Assembly: GCF_003399635.1 (NCBI RefSeq)
Contig: NZ_NBXB01000021.1
Location: 22,215-86,214, forward strand
Source: Subtercola boreus
GTDB taxonomy: Bacteria; Actinomycetota; Actinomycetes; Actinomycetales; Microbacteriaceae
Reading direction: 5' to 3'
DNA: 64,000 nt
Under the pieces are notes generated by a model that was given only the letters and a program-made list of their open reading frames with translations, searched no databases and had not been told where the DNA came from. Below, piece after piece: positions 57,060-64,000 of the stretch. A program made the translations under genes and the position numbers. How positions within the stretch are numbered: the stretch's first letter is position 1; each line of letters begins with the position of its first letter.

Positions 57060-57584
57060 ATGGCCAATCCACTACGCAAGACGATGGTCTACCTCGGGCT
57101 TGCCGATGAAGAGCTCGAGTACGAAGACACGCAGGCGGCCCCGGTGGCGCACGTCGCCCACCCGCAGGCAGCGCAGGCACCCGTCGAACGTGCGGTTGCT
57201 CCGGCCCGCGAACACACCTCCCGGGCCGAGTCGAACTCCGGTCGTGCCCCGGTGACCCCACTCCGTCGAACCACGACTCCCAAAGAGGCGGCCCCGCTCG
57301 AAATGAATGAAATCCTCACCGTCCACCCGAAGCAGTACAAAGACGCGCAGATCATCGCCGAGAGCTTCCGCGAGGGAATCCCCGTGATCATCAACCTGTC
57401 GCAGATGACGGATGCCGACGCGCGGAGGCTCATCGACTTCGCAGGTGGCCTCTCCCAGGGCCTCTTTGGCAAGATCGAGCGGGTCACCAGCAAGGTCTTC
57501 CTGCTCTCCCCGTCGCATGTTTCCGTCTCCGGCGAGGCCCAGACCGACACACGCACAGAATCTTCCTTCTTCGTCCAGTCATAA
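57060..57584 (+). CDS. sepF: Cell division protein SepF
   Basis: A 174-residue membrane anchor for FtsZ in actinobacteria. N-terminal amphipathic helix ([20 protein letters not shown]), disordered Ala/Pro linker (~25-80) and C-terminal SepF domain ([40 protein letters not shown]). ATG with GGAGGAAG. Confidence 0.95.
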   Translation: MANPLRKTMVYLGLADEELEYEDTQAAPVAHVAHPQAAQAPVERAVAPAREHTSRAESNSGRAPVTPLRRTTTPKEAAPLEMNEILTVHPKQYKDAQIIAESFREGIPVIINLSQMTDADARRLIDFAGGLSQGLFGKIERVTSKVFLLSPSHVSVSGEAQTDTRTESSFFVQS

Positions 57585-57591
57585 TTGACGA

Positions 57592-57903
57592 GTGGGTTCA
57601 CTCGTAGCAATCATCGCGACCGTCGTCTATCTGGCGCTGCTCCTGTTCTTCTTCGTGATGTGGGGCAGGTTCATCCTCGACCTCGTTCGGAGCTTCCAGC
57701 GGCAGTGGCGCCCCCAGGGCGCCGTCCTGGTGCTGGCAGAGGCCGCCTACACGGTCACGGATCCGCCGATCAAGTTCTTCCGGCGGCTGATTCCGCCGCT
57801 CCGGATCGGTCCGGTCGCCTTCGATTTCGGCTGGACCATCGTGATGCTGCTGGTGATCATCCTGTTGTCCGTGGCCAGTTACGTGCGGGTGATTGCCGCT
57901 TGA
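57592..57903 (+). CDS. yggT: YggT-family membrane protein
   Basis: A 103-residue protein with two membrane helices (IIATVVYLALLLFFFVMWGR and IVMLLVIILLSVASYV) around TDPPIKFFRRLIPPLRIG, the YggT signature. Conserved between sepF and divIVA, role in division or osmotic stress is not settled. GTG start 7 bp after sepF. Confidence 0.88.
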   Translation: MGSLVAIIATVVYLALLLFFFVMWGRFILDLVRSFQRQWRPQGAVLVLAEAAYTVTDPPIKFFRRLIPPLRIGPVAFDFGWTIVMLLVIILLSVASYVRVIAA

Positions 57904-57943
57904 TCGCATCTCGCATGTATCGTAGTTGCTGAAACGCCAAAAC

Positions 57944-57976
57944 GTTCCCTAGACAGCCTCTGGGTTCCCTAGACAG
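57944..57976 (+). promoter_or_regulatory. 13-bp direct repeats upstream of divIVA
   Basis: GTTCCCTAGACAG occurs twice without mismatch (57944-57956 and 57964-57976), start-to-start exactly 20 bp, two helical turns. They end 25 bp before the divIVA ATG, downstream of a possible -10 (TATCGT, 57918). They may be an operator or 5'-UTR element. Confidence 0.55.
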
Positions 57977-58001
57977 TCACAAGTAATAAAGGTGGAAGAA
58001 C

Positions 58002-58682
58002 ATGCCGTTAACTCCGGAAGAAGTTGTTAACAAGCGCTTCTCGCAAACCCAGTTTCGGGCCGGTTACGACCAGGACGAGGTCGATGACTTCCTCGACGAG
58101 GTCGTAGTCGAGCTTCGTCGCCTGATTGCCGAGAACGAAGAGCTCCGCGCGGGCATCGTGCCGAGCGCTGCCGCACCTGTTGCTGTCACGAGCGCGGCTG
58201 CCGCCAGCGAAGAGGCTGCACCGGCCGAGCCCGCAGCAGAGGTCAGCGAAGAGACGGCTGTCGTCGACGTGGTCAAGGAGGCTCCTGCGGAGACGCCCGA
58301 GCCCATCGCAGCACTCGTCGCCGTCGCACCGACCACCGTCGGTGACCCCGAAGACGCCGCAAGCACCACCAGCCTGCTGCAGCTCGCCCGCCGCCTGCAC
58401 GACGAGCACGTCAAGGAGGGCTCCGACAAGCGCGCCGCCCTCATCGAGGAGGGCCAGGCCACGGCCAACCGCCTCGTTGCCGAGGCCGAGGCGAAGCAGC
58501 GCACCGAGCTCGCCAAGCTGAACCAGGAGAAGGCCGGCATCGAACACCGCATCGATGAGCTCCGCACTTTCGAGAAGGAGTACCGCCAGAAGCTTCGCGG
58601 ATACATCGAGAGTCAGCTCAGCGACCTCGACTCCTCCGGCGAGAGTGCTCCCGCCGGCAGCTTCCAGGGCTTTGGAGCCTGA
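58002..58682 (+). CDS. divIVA: Polar growth scaffold DivIVA (Wag31)
   Basis: A 226-residue coiled-coil protein that binds curved membrane at poles and recruits wall synthesis. The N-terminal lipid-binding domain is MPLTPEEVVNKRFSQTQFR, GYDQDEVDDFLDEVVVELRR; a disordered Ala/Glu/Val region (~55-115) follows, then a C-terminal coiled coil (EAEAKQRTELAKLNQEKAG). Last 11 bp overlap the likely lspA start. Confidence 0.95.
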   Translation: MPLTPEEVVNKRFSQTQFRAGYDQDEVDDFLDEVVVELRRLIAENEELRAGIVPSAAAPVAVTSAAAASEEAAPAEPAAEVSEETAVVDVVKEAPAETPEPIAALVAVAPTTVGDPEDAASTTSLLQLARRLHDEHVKEGSDKRAALIEEGQATANRLVAEAEAKQRTELAKLNQEKAGIEHRIDELRTFEKEYRQKLRGYIESQLSDLDSSGESAPAGSFQGFGA

Positions 58683-59307
58683 GCACGAGACGACAGCCCC
58701 GAACCTCGACGCCGGTGTCACCTCCCAGGTGACTCCGGCCGAGGGCCGATCGAGAACGATCAGTGTTCGCGCACTGGTCGTTCTCGTGCTTGTGGCGGTT
58801 GTTGTTCTCGCCATCGACCAGGGTGCGAAGGCGCTCGTCGTCGCCAACCTTCCGCTGAACGAGTACGTCCCTGTGCTGGGTGACGTGCTGCAGTTCTTCT
58901 ACGTGACCAATTCCGGTGCCGCGTTCTCGATCGGCAACGCCTACACCTGGATCTTCTCGATCCTGGCGGCCGCTGTCGTCGTCTTCATCGTCTGGTTCGC
59001 CCGGCGCATCCGCTCGCTCGGCTGGGCCGTGGTCTTCGGCCTGCTGCTCGGCGGAGTGCTCGGCAACCTCGGCGACCGGCTGTTCCGCGAACCGGGGTTC
59101 GGGGTGGGCCACGTCGTCGACTTCGTCAAGATCCCGTTGCTCCCCGCCATCTTCAATCTCGCCGACACGGCGATCTGCGCGGCGATGGTGGTGTTCCTGA
59201 TCCTCACGATCCGGGGGATCGGGCTCGACGGCCGTCGTGCTGCGCGGCAGGAGCCCTCAGGTGCGGCGGATGTCTCGGACGACTCTGTCGCAGAGAAGAC
59301 CGACTGA
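58672..59307 (+). CDS. lspA: Lipoprotein signal peptidase
   Basis: A ~211-residue aspartic protease with four membrane helices. Catalytic and conserved motifs: [19 protein letters not shown] and FNLADTAIC (both Asp present). It cleaves prolipoproteins such as that at 11285-11839. A TTG at 58672 gives a start overlapping divIVA; GTG at 58729 is the alternative. The C-terminus has a ~35-residue charged tail. Confidence 0.93.
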   Translation: MEPEHETTAPNLDAGVTSQVTPAEGRSRTISVRALVVLVLVAVVVLAIDQGAKALVVANLPLNEYVPVLGDVLQFFYVTNSGAAFSIGNAYTWIFSILAAAVVVFIVWFARRIRSLGWAVVFGLLLGGVLGNLGDRLFREPGFGVGHVVDFVKIPLLPAIFNLADTAICAAMVVFLILTIRGIGLDGRRAARQEPSGAADVSDDSVAEKTD

Positions 59308-59308
59308 C

Positions 59309-60229
59309 GTGGAATCCCGTCAACTCCCGGTGCCTGACGGCCTCGACGGCGAACGTGTGGACGCGGCCCTGGCCAAACTGATGGGGTTCTCCCGCAGCTT
59401 CGCCGCCGACGTGGTCGAGGCCGGCGGAGTGAGCGTCGACGGGCGCGTCGTCGGCAAGTCCGATCGGCTCCGACAGGGCACCTGGCTCGAAGTGAACTGG
59501 GCGCCGAAGGAGGAGCTGCGCGTCGAACCGACGCCGGTCGAGAACCTCACGATCATCCACGACGACGACGACATCGTGGTGGTGGACAAGCCCGTGGGCG
59601 TCGCCGCGCACCCCTCCGTCGGCTGGACCGGCCCCACCGTGCTCGGTGCCCTCGCGGCGGCCGGCTTCCGCATCTCGACCTCGGGCGCCGCCGAACGCGC
59701 CGGCATCGTGCACCGCCTCGACGCTGGCACCAGCGGGCTGATGGTCGTCGCGAAGAGCGAAGACGCCTACACCTGGCTGAAGCGGCTCTTCCATGACCGC
59801 GAGGTCGACAAGATCTACCACGCCGTCGTGCAGGGGCACCCCGATCCACTCGCGGGCACCATCGACGCGCCCATCGGCCGTCACCCTCGCTCCGACTGGA
59901 AGTTCGCGGTGGTGGCGTCGGGCAAGCCGAGCGTCACGCACTACGAAACCCTCGAGGCGTTCCCGAGTGCGTCCCTGCTCGAGATCCACCTCGAGACCGG
60001 CCGCACACACCAGATCCGGGTGCACATGGCGGCCCAGCGGCACCCCTGCGTCGGGGACGCCATGTACGGCGCCGACCCGACGATCTCGGCCCGGCTCGGC
60101 CTCGGCCGACAGTGGCTGCACGCCCTGAAACTCGGGTTCGTGCATCCGGCATCGAGGGAGTACGTGCAGTTCGAGTCGACCTATCCAGCCGATCTGCAGC
60201 ACGCGCTCGACACGCTCGGCGCCGACTGA
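59309..60229 (+). CDS. rluD: RluA-family pseudouridine synthase (RluD-like)
   Basis: A 306-residue enzyme with an S4 domain ([20 protein letters not shown]) and a catalytic domain with [11 protein letters not shown], the catalytic Asp in RLDAGTSG, and [10 protein letters not shown]. It makes pseudouridines in 23S rRNA or tRNA; the exact target cannot be read. GTG one base after lspA stop. Confidence 0.93.
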   Translation: MESRQLPVPDGLDGERVDAALAKLMGFSRSFAADVVEAGGVSVDGRVVGKSDRLRQGTWLEVNWAPKEELRVEPTPVENLTIIHDDDDIVVVDKPVGVAAHPSVGWTGPTVLGALAAAGFRISTSGAAERAGIVHRLDAGTSGLMVVAKSEDAYTWLKRLFHDREVDKIYHAVVQGHPDPLAGTIDAPIGRHPRSDWKFAVVASGKPSVTHYETLEAFPSASLLEIHLETGRTHQIRVHMAAQRHPCVGDAMYGADPTISARLGLGRQWLHALKLGFVHPASREYVQFESTYPADLQHALDTLGAD

Positions 60230-60286
60230 ATGTCGGTGGGCTGAGGCTAAACTGATGACCTCAACCCCTAGCTAGTCGGAGAAGAT

Positions 60287-63200
60287 TTGTCACCCGCGTC
60301 CGATTCGTTCGTTCATCTCCATGTGCACTCCGAGTACTCCATGCTCGATGGCGCCGCGCGTGTGAAACCCCTGATCGAGGCGGCAGTCGAGCAGGGGATG
60401 CCCGCCGTCGCCGTCACCGACCACGGCAACGTCTTCGGTGCCTTCGACTTCTGGAAGACGGCGACCGACGCTGGCATCAAGCCCATCATCGGCACCGAGG
60501 CCTACATCACGCCGGGCACGCACCGCGGAGACAAGACCCGTGTCAAATGGGGTGGCCCGAACTCGGGTCGCGACGACGTGTCGGGGTCGGGTGCGTACAC
60601 GCACATGACGCTCCTGAGTGAGAACACAGCCGGGATGCACAACCTCTTCCGGCTCTCCTCGCGGGCGTCGCTCGAGGGGTACTACTTCAAGCCCCGCATG
60701 GACCGGGAGCTGCTTTCCCAGTATTCGAACGGCCTGATCGCCACCACCGGATGCCCGTCGGGCGAGGTGCAGACGCGCCTTCGCCTCGGGCAGTACGACG
60801 AGGCCGTGAAGGCGGCATCCGACTACCGTGACATCTTCGGCCCTGCGAACTACTTCGCCGAGATCATGGACCACGGGCTCGGCATCGAGCGCCAGATCAT
60901 GGGCGACCTCTTGCGGCTTGCGAAGCAGCTCGACCTGCCGCTGGTCGCCACGAACGACCTGCACTACACGCATGCCCACGACGCGACATCCCATGCCGCC
61001 CTGCTCTGCGTGCAGTCGGGATCGACGCTGAGCGATCCGAACCGGTTCAAGTTCGACGCCGACGAGTTTTACCTGAAGACCGCTGCGGAGATGCGACAGA
61101 TCTTCCGCGATCATCCGGAAGCCTGCGACAACACACTGCTGATCGCCGAGCGCTGCGAGGTCACGTTCGACACCTCGGCGAGCTACATGCCGCGCTACCC
61201 GGTGCCTGCCGGTGAGACCGAAGACACCTGGTTCATCCAGGAGGTCGAGAAGGGGCTCGTCGACCGCTACCCGCTGGGCATCCCGTCGGATGTGCGCGCC
61301 CGCGCCGACTACGAGGTCGGCGTCATCGTGCAGATGGGGTTCCCCGGCTACTTCCTGGTGGTGGCCGACTTCATCAACTGGTCGAAGAACAACGGAATCC
61401 GGGTCGGGCCCGGCCGTGGATCCGGTGCCGGCTCGATGGTCGCCTACGCCATGCGCATCACCGACCTCGACCCGATCCGCCACGGCCTGATCTTCGAGCG
61501 GTTCCTGAACCCGGATCGCGTCTCGATGCCCGACTTCGATGTCGACTTCGACGACCGGCGCCGCGGCGAGGTCATCCGGTACGTGACCGACAAGTACGGC
61601 GACGAGCGCGTCGCCCAGATCGTGACCTACGGCACCATCAAGGCCAAGCAAGCGCTGAAGGACTCGTCCCGGGTGCTCGGCTTCCCGTTCGGCATGGGGG
61701 AGAAGCTCACCAAGGCGATGCCGCCGCCCATCATGGGCAAGGACATCCCCCTCTCGGGCATCTTCGACACCGCGCATCCGCGGTTCAAGGAGGCGTCGGA
61801 TGTGCGCGCCGTCATCGAGGCCGACCCCGAGGCCCGCACAGTGTTCGAGACGGCCGTCGGCATCGAGAACCTGAAGCGCCAATGGGGCGTGCACGCGGCC
61901 GGCGTGATCATGTCGAGCGATCCGCTGATCGACATCATCCCGATCATGAAGCGCGAGCAGGACGGCCAGATCGTCACGCAGTTCGACTATCCGGCCTGCG
62001 AGTCGCTCGGGCTGATCAAGATGGACTTCCTGGGGCTTCGAAACCTCACGATCATCGACGACGCGCTCGACAACATCGAGTCGAACCGTGGATTCCGGCC
62101 GGTGCTCGAAGAGCTGGAACTGGATGACGTGCCGGCCTACGAACTGCTGGCGCGGGGCGACACGCTCGGGGTCTTCCAACTCGACGGCGGGCCCATGCGC
62201 GGGCTCCTCCGGCTGATGAAGCCCGACAACTTCGAAGACATCTCGGCCATCCTGGCGCTCTACCGGCCGGGGCCGATGGGTGCCGATTCGCACACCAACT
62301 ATGCGCTCCGAAAGAACGGGCTGCAGCAGGTCACGCCGATCCATCCGGAGCTCGAGGAGCCGCTCCGGGAGGTGCTCGGGCAGACCTACGGCCTGATCGT
62401 CTACCAGGAGCAGGTGATGTCGATCGCACAGAAGCTCGGCGGGTTCACGCTCGCCCAGGCCGACCTGCTGCGGCGGGCGATGGGCAAGAAGAAGAAGAGC
62501 GAGCTCGACAAGCAGTACGAGGGCTTCTCCAAGGGGATGAACGACAACGGCTACTCGAACGCGGCCGTCAAGACACTGTGGGACATCCTGCTGCCCTTCT
62601 CGGACTACGCGTTCAACAAGGCGCACTCGGCGGCCTACGGCGTCATCTCGTACTGGACCGCGTACCTCAAGGCGCACTACCCGGCCGAGTACATGGCGGC
62701 GCTGCTGACGTCGGTGGGCGACTCGAAGGACAAGTCGGCGATCTACCTGAACGAGTGCCGGCGCATGAACATCACCGTGCTGCCGCCGGATGTGAACGAG
62801 TCGATCGGGTTCTTCGCCGCCGTCGGCGAGGACATCCGGTTCGGCATGGGCGCCGTGCGTAACGTCGGTTTCGCCGTGGTCGACCACATCATCGAGGCGC
62901 GGAAGTCGAAGGGCGCCTTCACGTCGTTCCACGACTTCCTGCAGAAGATCCCGTTGGCGGCGACCAACAAGCGGACGATCGAGTCGTTGATCAAGGCGGG
63001 CGCGTTCGACTCGCTGGGCGACACCCGCCGGGCGCTGGTGGAGATCCACGAGTCTGCCGTCGAGGCGGCTGTGAGCGAGAAGAGGGCCGAGGCGAACGGC
63101 CAGGTCGGTTTCGACTTCGACTCGCTCTGGGACGCACCGCAGGACAACCGGCAGGTGCCCGACCGGCCGGAGTGGTCCAAGCGCGACAAGCTGGCCTTCG

Positions 63201-63808
63201 AGCGTGACATGCTCGGGCTCTATGTGTCCGATCATCCGCTCGCCGGGCTCGAGATAGCCCTCGCCAAACACGCGTCGACGACCATCACCGACATGCTGAC
63301 CTCGGAGCACACGGCCGACGGTGACACGGTCGTGGTCGCCGGGCTGATCACGAATGTGCAGCACCGGGTGGCGCGCAACTCGGGCAACCAGTACGGCTCC
63401 ATCGTGGTCGAGGACTTCGGCGGTGAGGTCACAGCGATGTTCATGGGCAAGGCGTACCAGGAGTTCTCGCCGGCCCTGACGAACGACTCGATCGTGGTGC
63501 TGCGGGGGCGCGTCTCGATCCGGGATGACGGGATGAACCTGCACGCGTTCAGCCTGTTCACCCCCGACCTCGGCAACGCCGACGGGGGAGGGCCGATCGA
63601 GATCTCGATGGCCGACGCCCGTGCGACGACGGAGACGGTGCAGGCGCTGAACGACGTGCTGATCAGGCACTCCGGTGACAACGAGGTGCGGTTGAAGCTC
63701 CTGAAGGGCGGCACCGCGCGCGTGTTCGAGATCCCGTACCGCGTGCGCATCACGGCCGACCTCTACGGCGAGCTGAAGTCGCTCCTCGGCCCCGCCTGCC
63801 TCCTCTGA
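60287..63808 (+). CDS. dnaE: DNA polymerase III alpha subunit
   Basis: A full-length 1173-residue replicative polymerase with a TTG start. The N-terminal PHP domain keeps metal ligands (HLHVHSEYS with His12 and His14, TDHGN, GTEAYI), unlike E. coli where the first His is Arg, consistent with an active PHP proofreading exonuclease as in mycobacterial DnaE1. The polymerase core has PDFDVDFDD (Asp416, Asp418). C-terminal HhH, beta-binding and OB-fold (VVVAGLITNVQHRV) regions are present. Confidence 0.97.
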   Translation: MSPASDSFVHLHVHSEYSMLDGAARVKPLIEAAVEQGMPAVAVTDHGNVFGAFDFWKTATDAGIKPIIGTEAYITPGTHRGDKTRVKWGGPNSGRDDVSGSGAYTHMTLLSENTAGMHNLFRLSSRASLEGYYFKPRMDRELLSQYSNGLIATTGCPSGEVQTRLRLGQYDEAVKAASDYRDIFGPANYFAEIMDHGLGIERQIMGDLLRLAKQLDLPLVATNDLHYTHAHDATSHAALLCVQSGSTLSDPNRFKFDADEFYLKTAAEMRQIFRDHPEACDNTLLIAERCEVTFDTSASYMPRYPVPAGETEDTWFIQEVEKGLVDRYPLGIPSDVRARADYEVGVIVQMGFPGYFLVVADFINWSKNNGIRVGPGRGSGAGSMVAYAMRITDLDPIRHGLIFERFLNPDRVSMPDFDVDFDDRRRGEVIRYVTDKYGDERVAQIVTYGTIKAKQALKDSSRVLGFPFGMGEKLTKAMPPPIMGKDIPLSGIFDTAHPRFKEASDVRAVIEADPEARTVFETAVGIENLKRQWGVHAAGVIMSSDPLIDIIPIMKREQDGQIVTQFDYPACESLGLIKMDFLGLRNLTIIDDALDNIESNRGFRPVLEELELDDVPAYELLARGDTLGVFQLDGGPMRGLLRLMKPDNFEDISAILALYRPGPMGADSHTNYALRKNGLQQVTPIHPELEEPLREVLGQTYGLIVYQEQVMSIAQKLGGFTLAQADLLRRAMGKKKKSELDKQYEGFSKGMNDNGYSNAAVKTLWDILLPFSDYAFNKAHSAAYGVISYWTAYLKAHYPAEYMAALLTSVGDSKDKSAIYLNECRRMNITVLPPDVNESIGFFAAVGEDIRFGMGAVRNVGFAVVDHIIEARKSKGAFTSFHDFLQKIPLAATNKRTIESLIKAGAFDSLGDTRRALVEIHESAVEAAVSEKRAEANGQVGFDFDSLWDAPQDNRQVPDRPEWSKRDKLAFERDMLGLYVSDHPLAGLEIALAKHASTTITDMLTSEHTADGDTVVVAGLITNVQHRVARNSGNQYGSIVVEDFGGEVTAMFMGKAYQEFSPALTNDSIVVLRGRVSIRDDGMNLHAFSLFTPDLGNADGGGPIEISMADARATTETVQALNDVLIRHSGDNEVRLKLLKGGTARVFEIPYRVRITADLYGELKSLLGPACLL

Positions 63809-63858
63809 CCCGCGGTTGCGCCCCCACACCCGCGCGTTCTCGGCCGCGGAGTCGATTT

Positions 63859-63878
63859 CCGCCCCAAAAATCGGGCGG
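63859..63878. terminator. Hairpin after dnaE
   Basis: CCGCCC (63859-63864) and GGGCGG (63873-63878) flank an A-rich loop, 50 bp after the dnaE stop and before the convergent transposase end. Weak terminator candidate for one or both genes. Confidence 0.35.
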
Positions 63879-63905
63879 CGTCAAGTGGTGGTTGCAACTG
63901 GGGGG

Positions 63906-64000
63906 TCAGGCTGCCTCGGTGAGGAGTCTGTTCAGCCGTGTGGCTGGGGTGTCGTAGTCGAGGGTGGGGCGGGGGCGGCTGTTCAGGGTCGCCGCGACGC
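63906..64000 (-). CDS. IS30-family transposase, C-terminal end
   Basis: Read on the minus strand the last 30 codons give VAATLNSRPRPTLDYDTPAT, then RLNRLLTEAA and stop. LN-RPR-TL-Y-TPA-RLN-LL is the characteristic C-terminus of actinobacterial IS30-type DDE transposases. The gene continues past the window edge. The terminal inverted repeat should lie in 63879-63905 (a candidate stretch is GTGGTGGTTGCAAC). Confidence 0.8.
   Translation of the reverse strand, partial: VAATLNSRPRPTLDYDTPATRLNRLLTEAA

Noticed and set aside
60290..63829. A 1179-codon open frame on the minus strand opposite dnaE
   Set aside because: High GC leaves the opposite frame open; translation is Arg/His/Val-rich without domains, and dnaE on the plus strand is unambiguous.

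Overview
The window is high-GC DNA with frequent GTG and TTG starts and very dense ATGA/GTGA/TGATG gene overlaps. It carries the actinobacterial arrangement of the division and cell-wall (dcw) cluster, with sepF, yggT and divIVA (wag31) downstream of ftsZ, together with garA/ftsR-type regulators and class II DAHP synthase. The overall gene content, and a MurE whose amino-acid selection motif is not the diaminopimelate type, point to Actinomycetota, most likely Microbacteriaceae (inference). No tRNA, rRNA or CRISPR array was found, and no gene-free stretch exceeds 300 bases.

Layout. 1-4573: the end of a cluster resembling the MSMEG_0565-0572 / Nit1C nitrilase neighbourhood (flavin oxidoreductase, a nitrilase-fold protein lacking its catalytic Glu and Cys, a GT4 glycosyltransferase) with an overlapping acyl-CoA synthetase. 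4696-9442: a divergent EamA exporter/MocR regulator pair, a VOC protein, an aldo/keto reductase and a J-domain/NERD fusion. 9694-11839: a secreted M15/hedgehog-like putative peptidoglycan peptidase behind a possible MtrA box, and a lipoprotein. 11978-15688: a coupled cassette with a small secreted two-Cys protein, a small cytosolic protein, a peptidoglycan-binding adaptor, an ABC ATPase and an FtsX/MacB permease. 15835-20332: a 3-methyladenine-glycosylase-like protein, an S4 protein, a coiled-coil protein and an HtrA protease. 20481-26000: a TRIC/UPF0126 channel, PabC, DUF3097, garA-ftsR, a second MerR regulator and an orphan ParA. 26069-35358: pyruvate carboxylase, deformylase, FadD15-type ligase, ROK glucokinase, PlsC and DAHP synthase. 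35511-40100: a PASTA Ser/Thr kinase, an Rv2175c-like protein, polyprenyl synthetase and a DUF3040 protein. 40191-58682: MraZ box, mraZ-rsmH-ftsL-ftsI-murE-murF-mraY-murD-ftsW-murG-murC-ftsQ-ftsZ-yggS-sepF-yggT-divIVA. 58672-63808: lspA-rluD-dnaE. 63906-64000: the C-terminal end of an IS30-type transposase.

How it fits together. The right half makes UDP-MurNAc-pentapeptide and lipid II (MurE/F/D/C, MraY, MurG), polymerises and crosslinks it at the septum (FtsW, FtsI, FtsQ, FtsL), positions the Z ring (FtsZ, SepF) and directs polar growth (DivIVA). The PASTA kinase, GarA, FtsR and MraZ are the likely regulatory layer.

Most interesting signals: a palindromic repeat of constant 48-bp core at three places, two of them in-frame inside unrelated proteins (the glycosyltransferase and FtsQ); the active-site-less nitrilase paralogue; the FHPR motif in MurE; and the secreted-peptide/ABC cassette.
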